NCBI RefSeq assembly: GCF_036227565.1
Contig: NZ_CP109460.1
Coordinates: forward strand, 4,836,001 to 4,900,000
From: Streptomyces sp. NBC_01454
Lineage (GTDB): Bacteria; Actinomycetota; Actinomycetes; Streptomycetales; Streptomycetaceae
Direction: 5' to 3'
Length of the DNA: 64,000 bases
Under the pieces are notes generated by a model. That model had not been told where the DNA came from. It did no database searches and was given only the letters and a program-made list of their open reading frames with translations. A program made the position numbers and the translations under genes. Shown piece after piece: positions 50,828 through 59,219 of the stretch (position 1 is the stretch's first letter; every line of letters begins with the position of its first letter).

Positions 50828-51685
50828 TCAATGGATGATGGACACGATCTGGCAGGCGGCTTCCGCCAGTTCGCGGTCGCCCTCGATGCCGGCGCGGGTG
50901 AGGGCGGTGTCCGGCTGGATGCCGCGGGTGCACAGACGCCAGGCAGTCTCCGCGTCCAGGTGGACAACGGCGGCGGGGAGCCCGGCGTCCGGCTCGGCAA
51001 GCGACCAGCGGTCCTCGGTCGCGGTAGCGGTCCAGGTGCCGCCTGCCGGGCCGGCGATGCGCACCCGGATCTGGGTGCCGACGGGCGCGGTGGCCTCCCG
51101 CAGGGTATGCGGCAGGGCACGCATGAAGGTGTCCAGGACCACGGACAGGAACTGCGGATCAGGGTCGGTCCCTTGGCCGGTGGCATGGCGGATCTGCTGG
51201 CGATGGGTCCAGAACTCGGTGAAGTCCCGGGCGCTGTCCAGCCACATCGGCGCCGGGTCGACACCGGCCCAGGACACCCCCAGCGAGGGGGCATGGGGGG
51301 CGGTGGTCTCGTAGAACCCGGTCACCTGCCTGCCGACCAGATCCAGGGTGTCGATGAGCGCGCGCGGGCTCACCCGGGACCAGGCGTCGACCCATTCTTG
51401 ATTGATGCGGTGGATGAACTGCTCCAGTGACTCGCCCGGCGCGAACCCAGGCCCTTCCCGGTGCCCGTCGCGGTCCCGGGCGAGGCGTCCGTAGAAGTCC
51501 CCCAGGACGTGGGCGGCGAGATCGCGCACGGTCCAGCCGGGCACCGCTTCCCTCCGCCAGTCGGCGGGCGCCAGGTCGCGCAGCATGGCCATCAGTGCGG
51601 CCTGCTCAGGCGCGAAGAGCGGACCGGCCTCGATCGGAACACCGAGCCACTGAGGGGCCGGCGCGCCACTGAACTGGGAGCTCAT
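50828..51685 (-). CDS. Maleylpyruvate isomerase family (DinB-like) mycothiol-dependent enzyme
   Basis: The 285-residue protein has an N-terminal four-helix DinB-like domain with LAPADWRREAVPGWTVRDLAAHVLGDFYGR and TEFWTHRQQIRHATG, carrying metal-binding His residues. The C-terminal MDMPI-type domain has GGTWTATATEDRWSLAEPDAGLPAAVVHLDAETAWRLCTRGI. Such proteins use mycothiol as cofactor or act in detoxification; the substrate is unknown. ATG 51685 is used, with a TTG two codons before it. Confidence 0.8.
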   Translation of the reverse strand: MSSQFSGAPAPQWLGVPIEAGPLFAPEQAALMAMLRDLAPADWRREAVPGWTVRDLAAHVLGDFYGRLARDRDGHREGPGFAPGESLEQFIHRINQEWVDAWSRVSPRALIDTLDLVGRQVTGFYETTAPHAPSLGVSWAGVDPAPMWLDSARDFTEFWTHRQQIRHATGQGTDPDPQFLSVVLDTFMRALPHTLREATAPVGTQIRVRIAGPAGGTWTATATEDRWSLAEPDAGLPAAVVHLDAETAWRLCTRGIQPDTALTRAGIEGDRELAEAACQIVSIIH

Positions 51686-51751
51686 GACCAAAGCCTGCCC
51701 ATCAGACGTCCGGTTGGCTAACGAATATCCCCTTCAGGGCGATGGTGGCGT

Positions 51752-51799
51752 GGCTCACTCCCCCTGGCTCACTCCCCCTGGCTCACTCCCCCTGGCTCG
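51752..51799. repeat. Three and a half tandem 14-bp repeats
   Basis: Three exact copies of GGCTCACTCCCCCT (51752, 51766, 51780) are followed by a partial fourth. They abut the 3' end of the XRE remnant. Simple slippage repeat. Confidence 0.85.
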
Positions 51800-51801
51800 C
51801 G

Positions 51802-52140
51802 TCACCGTCCGGCCGTGATTCGCCAGACACGCCATAGGCCGGGATGGAGAGTGGGCCGGCCGGGCGATGGCCCCTTGGCCCTCGCCGTGCGGGCGCTGAC
51901 CTTCTCCTCCACCTCCTCATCGCCATCTGTCTTGAGCACCCTGTCCACATGCTCGGCCAGCTCCGCCGGCATCCGCCGTTCGCCGCGTTCGATCTCGCTT
52001 AGGTGGCTCGGTCCGTACAAGCTGCCCTCGACCAGCTGCTGGCGCGTGAGTCCGGCCAATTCCCGCTGGTAGCGCAGCTCCTTGCCGTAGAACGTGGGGA
52101 CTCCCGCCGAGCCGTCAATGTCCTTGCGCCGTGCCCCGGT
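51802..52140 (-). pseudogene. Start-less, truncated XRE regulator of the Scr1/DUF5753 type
   Basis: The frame reads ARRKDIDGSAGVPTFYGKEL, then RYQRELAGLTRQQLVEGSLYGPSHLSEIERGERRMPAELAEHVDRVLKTDG. This is the conserved N-terminal helix-turn-helix of Streptomyces Scr1-like regulators, which are normally about 280 residues with a DUF5753 effector domain. Here an in-frame TGA stands just before it with no start codon in between (GGG replaces the usual ATG/GTG before Ala-Arg-Arg). The protein ends after about 112 codons without DUF5753. A TTG at 52059 could still start an 85-residue fragment. Confidence 0.7.
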
Positions 52141-52324
52141 TCACTGCCGTACGTGTAGCTGATTCCCAGTCGTTTCGGACGAGCCCCGGCGGTTCCCGCA
52201 TCTCCACCACGTCACACCGCGCATTCCCCGGGCCGCGACCGGGAGCACAACCCCCTTTCACGCTACGCCGCGTCACGTCACTCTGTAAGCGGTTCGTTGC
52301 CATGCGTACAGAAAGGCGGGGTTC

Positions 52325-52584
52325 ATGCCCCTCAACCGCTCTCTCCCCGACGAAGTGCACGAAAGCGCCGAAGAGCTGCGCACCGCGCTGAAGGAGAACG
52401 GCACCACGCTGCCGTCGCTCGGCGTCGACCTGCCCGGCTCCGCGGGCGTCTACGGCGTCTCGCTCGTCGCCTAGATAACTGCAATACGGCCACCGCCCGC
52501 CGGCTCGCCGAGGTTCTGCGCAAGGCGGCGGCCCGTCGAACGGTGCCCCGGGGCTCGTCCGGACGACCCTCGGAAGGCTGCTGA
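52325..52584 (+). pseudogene. Small Streptomyces protein broken by a one-base deletion
   Basis: From ATG 52325 the frame reads MPLNRSLPDEVHESAEELR...LPGSAGVYGVSLVA and stops at TAG (52472-52474). The next frame continues at once with LDNCNTATARRLAEVLRKAAA, the expected C-terminus of this small family as I remember it. Adding one C at about 52471 would join them into an 86-residue protein. A frameshift, real or a base-calling error, is the simplest reading. Function unknown. Confidence 0.65.
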
Positions 52585-52634
52585 GCTGGTTACTTCCGGG
52601 GCGGGGCGGCCATCGGGCGCTCACCAGTACCGGT

Positions 52635-52874
52635 GTGCTCGCCGCCACGGCCCGGTCACCGGCGGCTCCGGCGCGGCGTCGTCTCGTACGTGTCCGCCGG
52701 GTACCGCCCGGACTTCTTCCGCCGCCGTGCAGTGCGGACAGTGACCTCGTCCGGCCGTACGTCCCTGTCTCGGAGGCCCGGCAGCGTGCGGCTCAGGAGG
52801 CCCGGCGCCGGAAACTGGAGGAGTCCGTGCGGAGGCTCAACACTGGTCGTCGGGTGGGGGGAGGGTGCCGCTGA
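52635..52874 (+). CDS. Doubtful small ORF with DLVRPYV motif
   Basis: The 79-codon frame has a C-terminal half (SDLVRPYVPVSEARQRAAQEARRRKLEESV) that resembles the end of small streptomycete proteins in which a DLVRPYV box is followed by an Arg/Glu helix. The N-terminal half has no such resemblance. It lies next to two broken genes and may be another remnant. GTG start. Low confidence. Confidence 0.3.
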   Translation: MLAATARSPAAPARRRLVRVRRVPPGLLPPPCSADSDLVRPYVPVSEARQRAAQEARRRKLEESVRRLNTGRRVGGGCR

Positions 52875-52895
52875 GGCGCCGTGAGGGGCCGAGGG

Positions 52896-53651
52896 TCAGG
52901 ACGCACGCCTGGCGGCCTCGGCCAGCACTCCGGCCACCAGCCGGCCCGCACGTACCGCGTGTTCCGCAGCCGTCGGCACGCAGCGGTCCGCCGCGGGGTC
53001 GTACGCGGACATGATCACGCCTGCGTGGTCGGTCTCCGGCTCCTGGAGTGTCACCGCGGCACCCGCGGCCCGCAGCACCTCCACCAGGTCGTGGGAGTGC
53101 CGGGCCGCCAGGACGGTGTCGCGGCTGCCGTGGACGAGGTGGGCCGGGACGCCCGGCTCCCGGCCCGCGGTGAGATCGGTCAGGGGCGCGGTGCCGGTGG
53201 TCCGGGCCGGCAGGTCGTAGCGGCCCGCCATCCCCACCACGGCCCGCGGCCGCCACCCGTCCGTGATCTCGGGCCGCAGCGCGACCCCCAGTGCGGCCCC
53301 GGCCCCCGCCGACCACCCGGCCAGGACGAGCGACTCCCCGTCGCAGCCCAGCCCGCCCGCTTCCTTCCTGGCGAAGGCCAGCGACTCCAGCAGGTGCGCC
53401 CGGCCCCCGCCGGCGGCGTCCGAGCGCCAGTCCGGGACCAGGACCAGCAGGCCGCGCTCCGCAGCCGTCCGCGCCAGCGGTTCCATGATGTCCCGCTCGT
53501 CGGGGCCGATGCCGTGCCAGAGCAGCACGACGGGCACCGGCCCTGGGACGCCCGCCGGCCGGTACACATCCAGGTGCTTGCCGCTCGGGCCGTAGACCAG
53601 CCCGCGTGCCGTCTCCACTGCCGTGTCCGCCATGCCCATGTCCGGTGCCAT
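52896..53651 (-). CDS. Alpha/beta hydrolase (esterase/lipase-like)
   Basis: The 251-residue enzyme has the oxyanion HG in LLWHGIG, nucleophile elbow AGWSAGAGAAL (Ser near residue 113), acid in HGSRDTV and catalytic His in ETDHAGVIMSAYD. This is the dienelactone hydrolase/BD-FAE-like layout. No signal peptide. ATG 53651; further ATGs lie four and six codons downstream. Confidence 0.82.
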   Translation of the reverse strand: MAPDMGMADTAVETARGLVYGPSGKHLDVYRPAGVPGPVPVVLLWHGIGPDERDIMEPLARTAAERGLLVLVPDWRSDAAGGGRAHLLESLAFARKEAGGLGCDGESLVLAGWSAGAGAALGVALRPEITDGWRPRAVVGMAGRYDLPARTTGTAPLTDLTAGREPGVPAHLVHGSRDTVLAARHSHDLVEVLRAAGAAVTLQEPETDHAGVIMSAYDPAADRCVPTAAEHAVRAGRLVAGVLAEAARRAS

Positions 53652-53905
53652 GGCGGCACGTTACAACGGGGCGTGGCGCCTCAGGCGTCCGCGAGGGTGT
53701 ACGACACCACCCAGGAAAGGACCAGCAGACAGGGGGCCGCCCGGCTTCTGGAGTAATCAGGGCGGTCAGCGGCTCGCCACCGGCATGGAGTACGCCATGG
53801 CCGAAGGCCCTCTCGCTCAGAGCGAGTTCGCTGCGCTGACTCGCCGGTTCGAGGAGAGCGCGCAGACGACCGATCGCGAGTTCGGCATCGTCAAGAAGCG
53901 AGGCC

Positions 53906-54370
53906 CTACGGGGCGTCGATGCGGATGTCCGCCGACGTCTCCGGCCTCTCCGGCCCCAGACCGGTCAGGTCGTCCGACTCGTCCTCAAAGCGGCGCACCG
54001 CCTCAGCGACCTCATGGTCACTGGACTCAACGCAGAACTCGTTGCCCTCCGGGTCGGTGAACACCACCACTTCGAGCCCGGCGCTCGTGTTCGTCCAGTA
54101 CCGGCTGACGACCGTCGCACCCAGCGCCGTAAGCCGCTCCACCTCGTCCTGCAGCCGCCCCTCAACGGGGTTCAGCCACAGCCGCGGCTGGCTTCGAGGG
54201 GACTCGGGCCGCTCCACGAGGTAGAGGGCAAAGCCCGTCTCGCCCTCGGGCGTGATGCGGACACCGTCGGCGCCTGGCCCCATCGGAGCGCCCAGCGCTT
54301 CTTCCCAAAACCCTCCCAGCCCGATGGGATCAGCACACTCCAGCTCGATCTTGCGCATCTTCAGGCCCAT
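53906..54370 (-). CDS. VOC family (glyoxalase/bleomycin-resistance-like) protein
   Basis: The 154-residue protein has two beta-alpha-beta-beta-beta units: IELECADPIGLGGFWEEALG and LWLNPVEGRLQDEVERLTALGATVV, ending VVVFTDPEGNEFCVES. The His/Glu metal ligands are partly absent, as in many VOC proteins of unknown substrate. The C-terminus has an acidic tail of about 35 residues. ATG 54370 or 54358. Confidence 0.82.
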   Translation of the reverse strand: MGLKMRKIELECADPIGLGGFWEEALGAPMGPGADGVRITPEGETGFALYLVERPESPRSQPRLWLNPVEGRLQDEVERLTALGATVVSRYWTNTSAGLEVVVFTDPEGNEFCVESSDHEVAEAVRRFEDESDDLTGLGPERPETSADIRIDAP

Positions 54371-54410
54371 CGCGTCACCGTACGACAACCGGCATCTCCG
54401 CAAAGCTGAG

Positions 54411-55267
54411 TCAGCCAGGCTCACACACCGGCGGGCTGCGGCCGCCGTACCTGCGACGGGGGCCGCCCGGTCCTCGGCTGGAACAGCCCGCAGCGCCGCG
54501 CAGGTGGTCTTGGCGGGCGGTGACCAGGGCGCCCCACCGTTGTCGGACGATGCGGGCGTTGTCCAGCCACTGGGTGGTGCTGTTCGCCGGCTGGGGCTGG
54601 TCGCCCATGGCGGTGGCGGTTTCGATGAGTGGGTGAGCCAAGGGAGGCCGGCGGCGGTGCTCTCGGTGTGCAGAGCGGTGGCGCAGGCCCTGACGCAGGC
54701 ACGCCACCAGCAGGGCCCGGCCGGTGGCGCGGGCGCCGGCGGCGTCTTGCCACTGCCGGCCGAGGGCGGCGAGCGTGCGTTCGGCGGCTTGGTGCCGGTC
54801 GGCGGGGGGCCAGCGGTCCTCGGCATGGTCGCCGGCGGTGCGCAGGGCGGTGCGCAGGGCGGTGCGGATGGCGGCGTGCAGGTGGTCGGCCAGATCGCGT
54901 ACGGAGGACCCTCGGTGACCAGCGGCCGTTCGACGAGCCTGCGGGCGGCCGCCAGGAGGCAGCCCCGGCCGGCAGGCCCCCTCCTGCTCATGCCCACCAG
55001 CGCCAGGAGGGCGGCCGAGAAGGCGGCGGCGACCGGCAGGGTGCCGACGATCTGCCGTCCGCCCGTGGAGCAGATGATGCGGGCGTCACCCTCGAAGCAG
55101 TTGTCGCTCGCCATCACCAACAGCGGCCCGAACAGACCGGTCAGCCCGGCGAACGCCAGCAGGAGCAGGCCGGCGGCGAAGCGGCCCGCGGCGGAGCCCG
55201 TCACCGGCGGTGCGGCGTCGCGCGTGGGAGGGGCGGCCGGTGCCTGGTCGTTGATCATGCGGCTCAC
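54411..55267 (-). pseudogene. Frameshifted hypothetical membrane protein
   Basis: The 5' part (55267 to about 54905) encodes two membrane helices (RFAAGLLLLAFAGLTGLFGPLLVMAS and TLPVAAAFSAALLALVG) followed by LAAARRLVERPLVTEG. Beyond that the same frame turns into nonsense (Pro/Thr/Ser-rich) and runs through into the VOC gene. A second frame then reads VRDLADHLHAAIRTALR...AERTLAALGRQWQDAAGARA and ALLVACLRQGLRHRS down to a stop at 54411, a regular helical protein. A one- or two-base indel near 54905 joins them. Alternatively these are two unrelated genes. Confidence 0.5.
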
Positions 55268-55379
55268 GCCGGAGCCGCCTGCCGCCCCGGCCTTCCGTAC
55301 GGATACTCATCTCCCGGCAGCCCTCCTCCCCACGCCGACTAGGCTGGGAAGGTCGATCGATCTGAAGTGCAGGAGCGGA

Positions 55380-57179
55380 ATGGCCACGAACCTCGTCAAT
55401 CTGGAAGCCGTCGGCAAGGTGTACGGAACCCGTGCCCTGCTCGACGGTGTCTCGCTCGGCGTCAACGAGGGGGACCGGATCGGCGTCGTCGGACGCAACG
55501 GGGACGGCAAGACCACCCTGATCCGGATCCTCGCCAAGCTGGAGGAAACGGACAACGGCCGGGTCACCCACAACAGCGGGCTGCGCCTCGGTGTCCTCAC
55601 CCAGCACGACTCCCTCGACCCGGCCGCGACCATCCGGCACGAGGTCATCGGCGACCTCGCGGACCACGAGTGGGCCGGCAACGCCAAGATCCGCGACGTG
55701 CTGACCGGCCTCTTCGGCGATCTGCACATGCCGGGCTTCACCCAGGGCCTGGACACCGTGATCGGCCCGCTGTCCGGTGGTGAGCGCCGCCGTATTGCGC
55801 TGGCCAAGCTGCTGATCGCCGAGCAGGACCTGATCGTCCTGGACGAGCCCACCAACCACCTCGACGTCGAGGGCATCTCCTGGCTGGCCGGGCACCTGCG
55901 CGCCCGCCGCTCCGCCCTCGTGGTCGTCACCCACGACCGGTGGTTCCTCGACCAGGTCTGTACGCGGATGTGGGACGTCCAGCGTGGCGACGTCCACGAG
56001 TACGAGGGCGGCTACAGCGACTACGTCTTCGCGCGGGCCGAGCGCGAGCGGATCGCCGCCACCGAAGAGGTCAAGCGGCAGAACCTGATGCGCAAGGAGC
56101 TGGCGTGGCTGCGGCGCGGCGCCCCGGCCCGCACGAGCAAGCCCCGCTTCCGCATCGAGGCCGCCAACGAACTGATCGCGGACGTCCCGCCGCCGCGCGA
56201 CAACGCCGAGCTGATGAAGTTCGCCAGCTCCCGGCTGGGCAAGACCGTCTTCGAGCTGAAGGACGTCAGCGTCCAGGCCGGGCCGAAGGTCCTCCTCAAG
56301 CACCTGACCTGGCAGCTGGGTCCGGGCGACCGGATCGGCCTGGTGGGCGTCAACGGTGCCGGCAAGACCTCGCTGCTGCGGGCGCTCGCCGACGCCGCCC
56401 GTACGCAGGGCGAGACCCAGCCGGTGGCCGGCCGGGTCATCGTCGGCAAGACCGTGAAGCTGGCGTACCTCTCCCAGGAAGTCGGCGAACTCGACCCGGC
56501 GCTGCGGGTACTGGAGGCCGTCCAGCGGGTGCGCGAGCGGGTCGACCTGGGCAAGGGGCGGGAGATGACCGCCGGCCAGCTGTGCGAGAAGTTCGGCTTC
56601 ACGAAGGAGAAGCAGTGGACGCCGGTCGGCGACCTCTCCGGCGGTGAGCGCCGCCGCCTGCAGATCCTGCGCCTCCTCATGGACGAGCCCAACGTCCTCT
56701 TCCTCGACGAGCCGACGAACGACCTGGACATCGAGACGCTGACGCAACTGGAGGACGTGCTCGACAGCTGGCCCGGCTCCCTCATCGTCATCAGCCATGA
56801 CCGCTACTTCATCGAGCGCACCACCGACCGCGTCCACGCCCTCCTCGGCGACGCCACGCTGCGGATGCTGCCGCGCGGCCTGGACGAGTACCTGGAGCGC
56901 CGCCAGCAGGTCATCGATGCCGCGATGCCGGCGCCCGCCCAGCAGACGGCCGCCCCCAAGAAGGCCGCGGCCGTCAACCGCGCCGCCCAGAAGGAACTCC
57001 AGAAGATCGAGCGCCAGTTGGACAAGCTCGTCGACAAGGAGACCAAGCTCCACGCCCAAATCGCCGAAAACGCCACCGACTTCGAAAAGGTCGCCGGCCT
57101 CGACGCCCAACTCCGCGAACTGAGCACGGAGAAGGACGAGTTGGAAATGCGGTGGCTGGAGCTGGCGGAGGAGGCGTAG
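55380..57179 (+). CDS. ABC-F family ATPase (Uup-like)
   Basis: The 599-residue soluble protein has two ABC domains. The first has Walker A GRNGDGKTT (about 38), signature LSGGERRRIALAK and Walker B LIVLDEPTNHLD. The second has GVNGAGKTS, LSGGERRRLQIL and LFLDEPTNDLD. Between them is the short linker (ERIAATEEVKRQNLMRKELAWLRRG) of ribosome-associated ABC-F factors. The C-terminus is a coiled coil (QKELQKIERQLDKLVDKETKLHAQI...), as in Uup. ABC-F proteins act on stalled or antibiotic-bound ribosomes; Uup-like members are housekeeping. ATG 55380 after AGGAG. Confidence 0.9.
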   Translation: MATNLVNLEAVGKVYGTRALLDGVSLGVNEGDRIGVVGRNGDGKTTLIRILAKLEETDNGRVTHNSGLRLGVLTQHDSLDPAATIRHEVIGDLADHEWAGNAKIRDVLTGLFGDLHMPGFTQGLDTVIGPLSGGERRRIALAKLLIAEQDLIVLDEPTNHLDVEGISWLAGHLRARRSALVVVTHDRWFLDQVCTRMWDVQRGDVHEYEGGYSDYVFARAERERIAATEEVKRQNLMRKELAWLRRGAPARTSKPRFRIEAANELIADVPPPRDNAELMKFASSRLGKTVFELKDVSVQAGPKVLLKHLTWQLGPGDRIGLVGVNGAGKTSLLRALADAARTQGETQPVAGRVIVGKTVKLAYLSQEVGELDPALRVLEAVQRVRERVDLGKGREMTAGQLCEKFGFTKEKQWTPVGDLSGGERRRLQILRLLMDEPNVLFLDEPTNDLDIETLTQLEDVLDSWPGSLIVISHDRYFIERTTDRVHALLGDATLRMLPRGLDEYLERRQQVIDAAMPAPAQQTAAPKKAAAVNRAAQKELQKIERQLDKLVDKETKLHAQIAENATDFEKVAGLDAQLRELSTEKDELEMRWLELAEEA

Positions 57180-57261
57180 GCGGCTCGGGGGCGCGCGCGG
57201 CTCCTGGAGCGATGCCGTTTACCGCGGGGAACAGGGGTCTTCTGACCACACGGTGATCGGC

Positions 57262-57297
57262 GGGACTGACGGGACTGACGAGACTGACGGGACTGGC
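57262..57297. repeat. Four tandem 9-bp GGGACTGAC units
   Basis: Two exact copies and two with one substitution (GAGACTGAC, GGGACTGGC) occur in the gap between the convergent uup-like gene and the next gene. Simple slippage repeat. Confidence 0.8.
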
Positions 57298-57346
57298 GGG
57301 GCCGGGCAGGGGCGGTCCCGACAGCCGGAGGTGATTACGTGGGGAA

Positions 57347-58273
57347 TCACCCCACCGGCTTGGTGACCTCACCGCGAATCTTGTCGGCCTTGTCCGCGAA
57401 CGCCTGGAGGTCGACTGACTGCGGATCCTTCGCCAAATCCCTGGCATCGGTTTCCGCGACTTCCCCGCCCGTACTGGAATCGGCCCAGACGCAGAACGAC
57501 AGGGTGACCTTCTGCCCCACCTCTGTGCGCACGTCGACACCGCAGGTGAGCGCGTCCCCGCCCCCACTGGGCGTGAACTCCTTCTCCGCCACGGCGACTT
57601 CGGTCTTTCCGTCGCGCGTCATGCCGCGAATGGTGTGATCGACGGCCGTCTCGGGATCATCGATGACGCCGTAGAGCCCCAGCATCGCCAGCGACTTGGT
57701 ACCGCTCGTGTACTGGCCGCCCACGGTCGTGATGTCGTGCTCATTGGGCCCGTCCTGCGGCACCTCATGGGCGGCCTGCTGGGATATGTCCTTGGCGAGC
57801 TTGTACTCCCCGCCTGCCAGTGTCTGCGGCACGGTCATCCGGTACTTCGGCCCGCCGGACGACCCGCCCGACGAACTCCCGCCACCCCTGAACGCCCCGC
57901 TCGACGCCAGAGTCCCGATCACCAGCACACCGGCAACGGCACCGATGGTCCCCCATACCTTCCCGGCCTTCCGCCGGGGCGGTATCGGAGGCGGCATGCC
58001 CGGCCCACCGCCGTACCCGAACTGGTGGGCCTGCTGCGGCATGCCGTAGGGCCCCGGCTGCTGCCCGTACGGACCCGGCCCGCCGGGGTGCGGCTGCTGC
58101 CCGGGGTACGGCACCGGCCCACCGGGATGAGGCTGCTGCCCGTATGACACCGGCCCACCGGGCGCGGCACCCGCCGGATACCCGACCGGCTGACCGGGCT
58201 GCGGCATCCCTTGCGGCGCACCGAACCCCGGCGCCTGCCCGAAACCACCCGGCGGCTGTTGCGGTGTCGTCAT
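57347..58273 (-). CDS. Pro/Gly/Gln-rich membrane-anchored protein with extracytoplasmic domain
   Basis: The 308-residue protein has residues 1-105 low-complexity Pro-Gly-Gln-Tyr (repeats of HPGG PxPYGQQP), one membrane helix (about 109-130, VWGTIGAVAGVLVIGTLASSG), a Gly/Ser linker and a 160-residue outer domain with two cysteines (TCGVDV, SFCVWADSS). Many streptomycete surface proteins have this layout; the outer domain (YRMTVPQTLAGGEYKLAKD...) is a recurring Streptomyces type of unknown role. ATG 58273 with a purine-rich AAGAAAGAAGTAA leader. Confidence 0.75.
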   Translation of the reverse strand: MTTPQQPPGGFGQAPGFGAPQGMPQPGQPVGYPAGAAPGGPVSYGQQPHPGGPVPYPGQQPHPGGPGPYGQQPGPYGMPQQAHQFGYGGGPGMPPPIPPRRKAGKVWGTIGAVAGVLVIGTLASSGAFRGGGSSSGGSSGGPKYRMTVPQTLAGGEYKLAKDISQQAAHEVPQDGPNEHDITTVGGQYTSGTKSLAMLGLYGVIDDPETAVDHTIRGMTRDGKTEVAVAEKEFTPSGGGDALTCGVDVRTEVGQKVTLSFCVWADSSTGGEVAETDARDLAKDPQSVDLQAFADKADKIRGEVTKPVG

Positions 58274-58342
58274 TTACTTCTTTCTTTTCCGAGGCACGAC
58301 CGTGACGCGAGAAGGGCTTCTTGGACACGCCATTTTCACCCC

Positions 58343-58371
58343 CGATGTGCCGCTCCTCCAACGGCACATCG
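58343..58371. terminator. CGATGTGCCG hairpin
   Basis: A 10-bp perfect stem with a 9-base loop lies 70 bp upstream of the membrane-protein start on its 5' side. It may be a terminator for whatever was transcribed from the right, or a regulatory stem. Confidence 0.4.
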
Positions 58372-58535
58372 ATGATGCCCGACAGTTGCGGTCATCCTGA
58401 CCTCCGCGGAGAAGGGCGACGAACTCCTCTTCCTCCGAGCCCGAAGAGTCCAGGGGATGCCTGCCCGTGCTTGGCGCTACGGGGTAGCGCTGAGCCGGTG
58501 ACGTGGTGGGACGGGGCCGCCGGGCCCCGCACTTC

Positions 58536-58564
58536 TGCAGCCTTACTTTTCAGATAAGGCTGCA
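58536..58564. terminator. TGCAGCCTTA hairpin
   Basis: A 10-bp perfect stem has the 9-base loop CTTTTCAGA. It is AT-richer than the window and sits directly downstream of the minus-strand coding remnant, consistent with its former terminator. Confidence 0.45.
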
Positions 58565-58685
58565 TGAAGAGTCGGGAGTCGAAAAGTCCCGGAAGCTCTC
58601 CTGGGATACTCTCGATGCGGACAAAGTTGGGGTCGTCGGATTGGGTGTAAATTTCCAATACCTGGTATTCGATCCCCGTCTTCAG
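58563..58685 (-). pseudogene. Probable remnant of a small protein gene
   Basis: The minus strand reads LKTGIEYQVLEIYTQSDDPN then FVRIESIPGELPGLFDSRLFM, a protein-like sequence with regular strand patterns. It resembles small Streptomyces proteins of the type (T/K)xGxEYxVLEI...PGLFDSRxF. It lacks a start codon in frame, and a neighbouring frame (MSLADEVAAAHAPKGRAP) ends just upstream, suggesting a frameshift. Its codons often end in A or T, unlike neighbours. No family confirmed. Confidence 0.4.
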
Positions 58686-58920
58686 GGTGCTCGCCCCTTG
58701 GGTGCGTGAGCGGCTGCTACCTCGTCGGCCAATGACATGGCGGATCGGCCCTCCCCCGCTTTCTCCTCCACTGCCGAACCCACTTTCGCATACGGCACTG
58801 ACACGGCCCGCAAAGGCACTGTGACGCTGCGACGTGAAAACCGGCCGCTGGTTTCTTTTGATTTCAACCAGGTGAGTTGTGTGTGCAGTTCGGCCCGGTG
58901 GAAGCGGTGTGCTGCAGTCA

Positions 58921-58960
58921 CACACCGCACACCACACACCACACACCACACACCACACGC
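58921..58960. repeat. Heptamer repeat (ACCACAC)n
   Basis: About five copies of ACCACAC in direct succession, bounded by related CACACCGC sequence. Microsatellite-like; no reading frame through it is credible. Confidence 0.8.
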
Positions 58961-59219
58961 CAGCCGCGCCCCGATGTGCAGCACGCCCGACCGATGCCCT
59001 GCCGCCGAAGGCCCGAAGGCCCGCGGGGCGGGCCCAGTTGGGCCCGGATGCCTCCCGAAACAGCGGCAACCGGCCCAGATTGGCCGGGATTCCAGCATTC
59101 CGGGGGCTTCTCCCCGGTAGAGGGCGCACTATCGCAGCCGAGCGTGTAGCTTCCCGGGGACGAGCGGCCCGGCCGGGGGGCCGCGCAGGGGCCCGCCGGT
59201 GGTGGGAGGGGGTTGCTCG

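Larger units (their letters stand above)
58274..59219. other. Gene-poor 946-bp interval with hairpins and a coding remnant
   Basis: No complete gene was found. The stretch holds two perfect short hairpins (58343-58371, 58536-58564), a non-GC3-biased coding remnant (58563-58685, minus), a run of 7-bp repeats (58921-58960) and, at its right end, the leader of the LuxR-type gene. Its base composition is lower in G+C than its surroundings between about 58540 and 58880. Confidence 0.65.

Noticed and set aside
53786..53905. Plus-strand peptide MEYAMAEGPLAQSEFAAL... between the hydrolase and VOC genes
   Set aside because: It looks mildly protein-like but has no ribosome site, no recognisable family and runs antisense into the VOC gene; too short to support as a gene.
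58473..58490. GCGCTAC-GGG-GTAGCGC hairpin
   Set aside because: A 7-bp stem in this GC content is common by chance and lies in no informative position.
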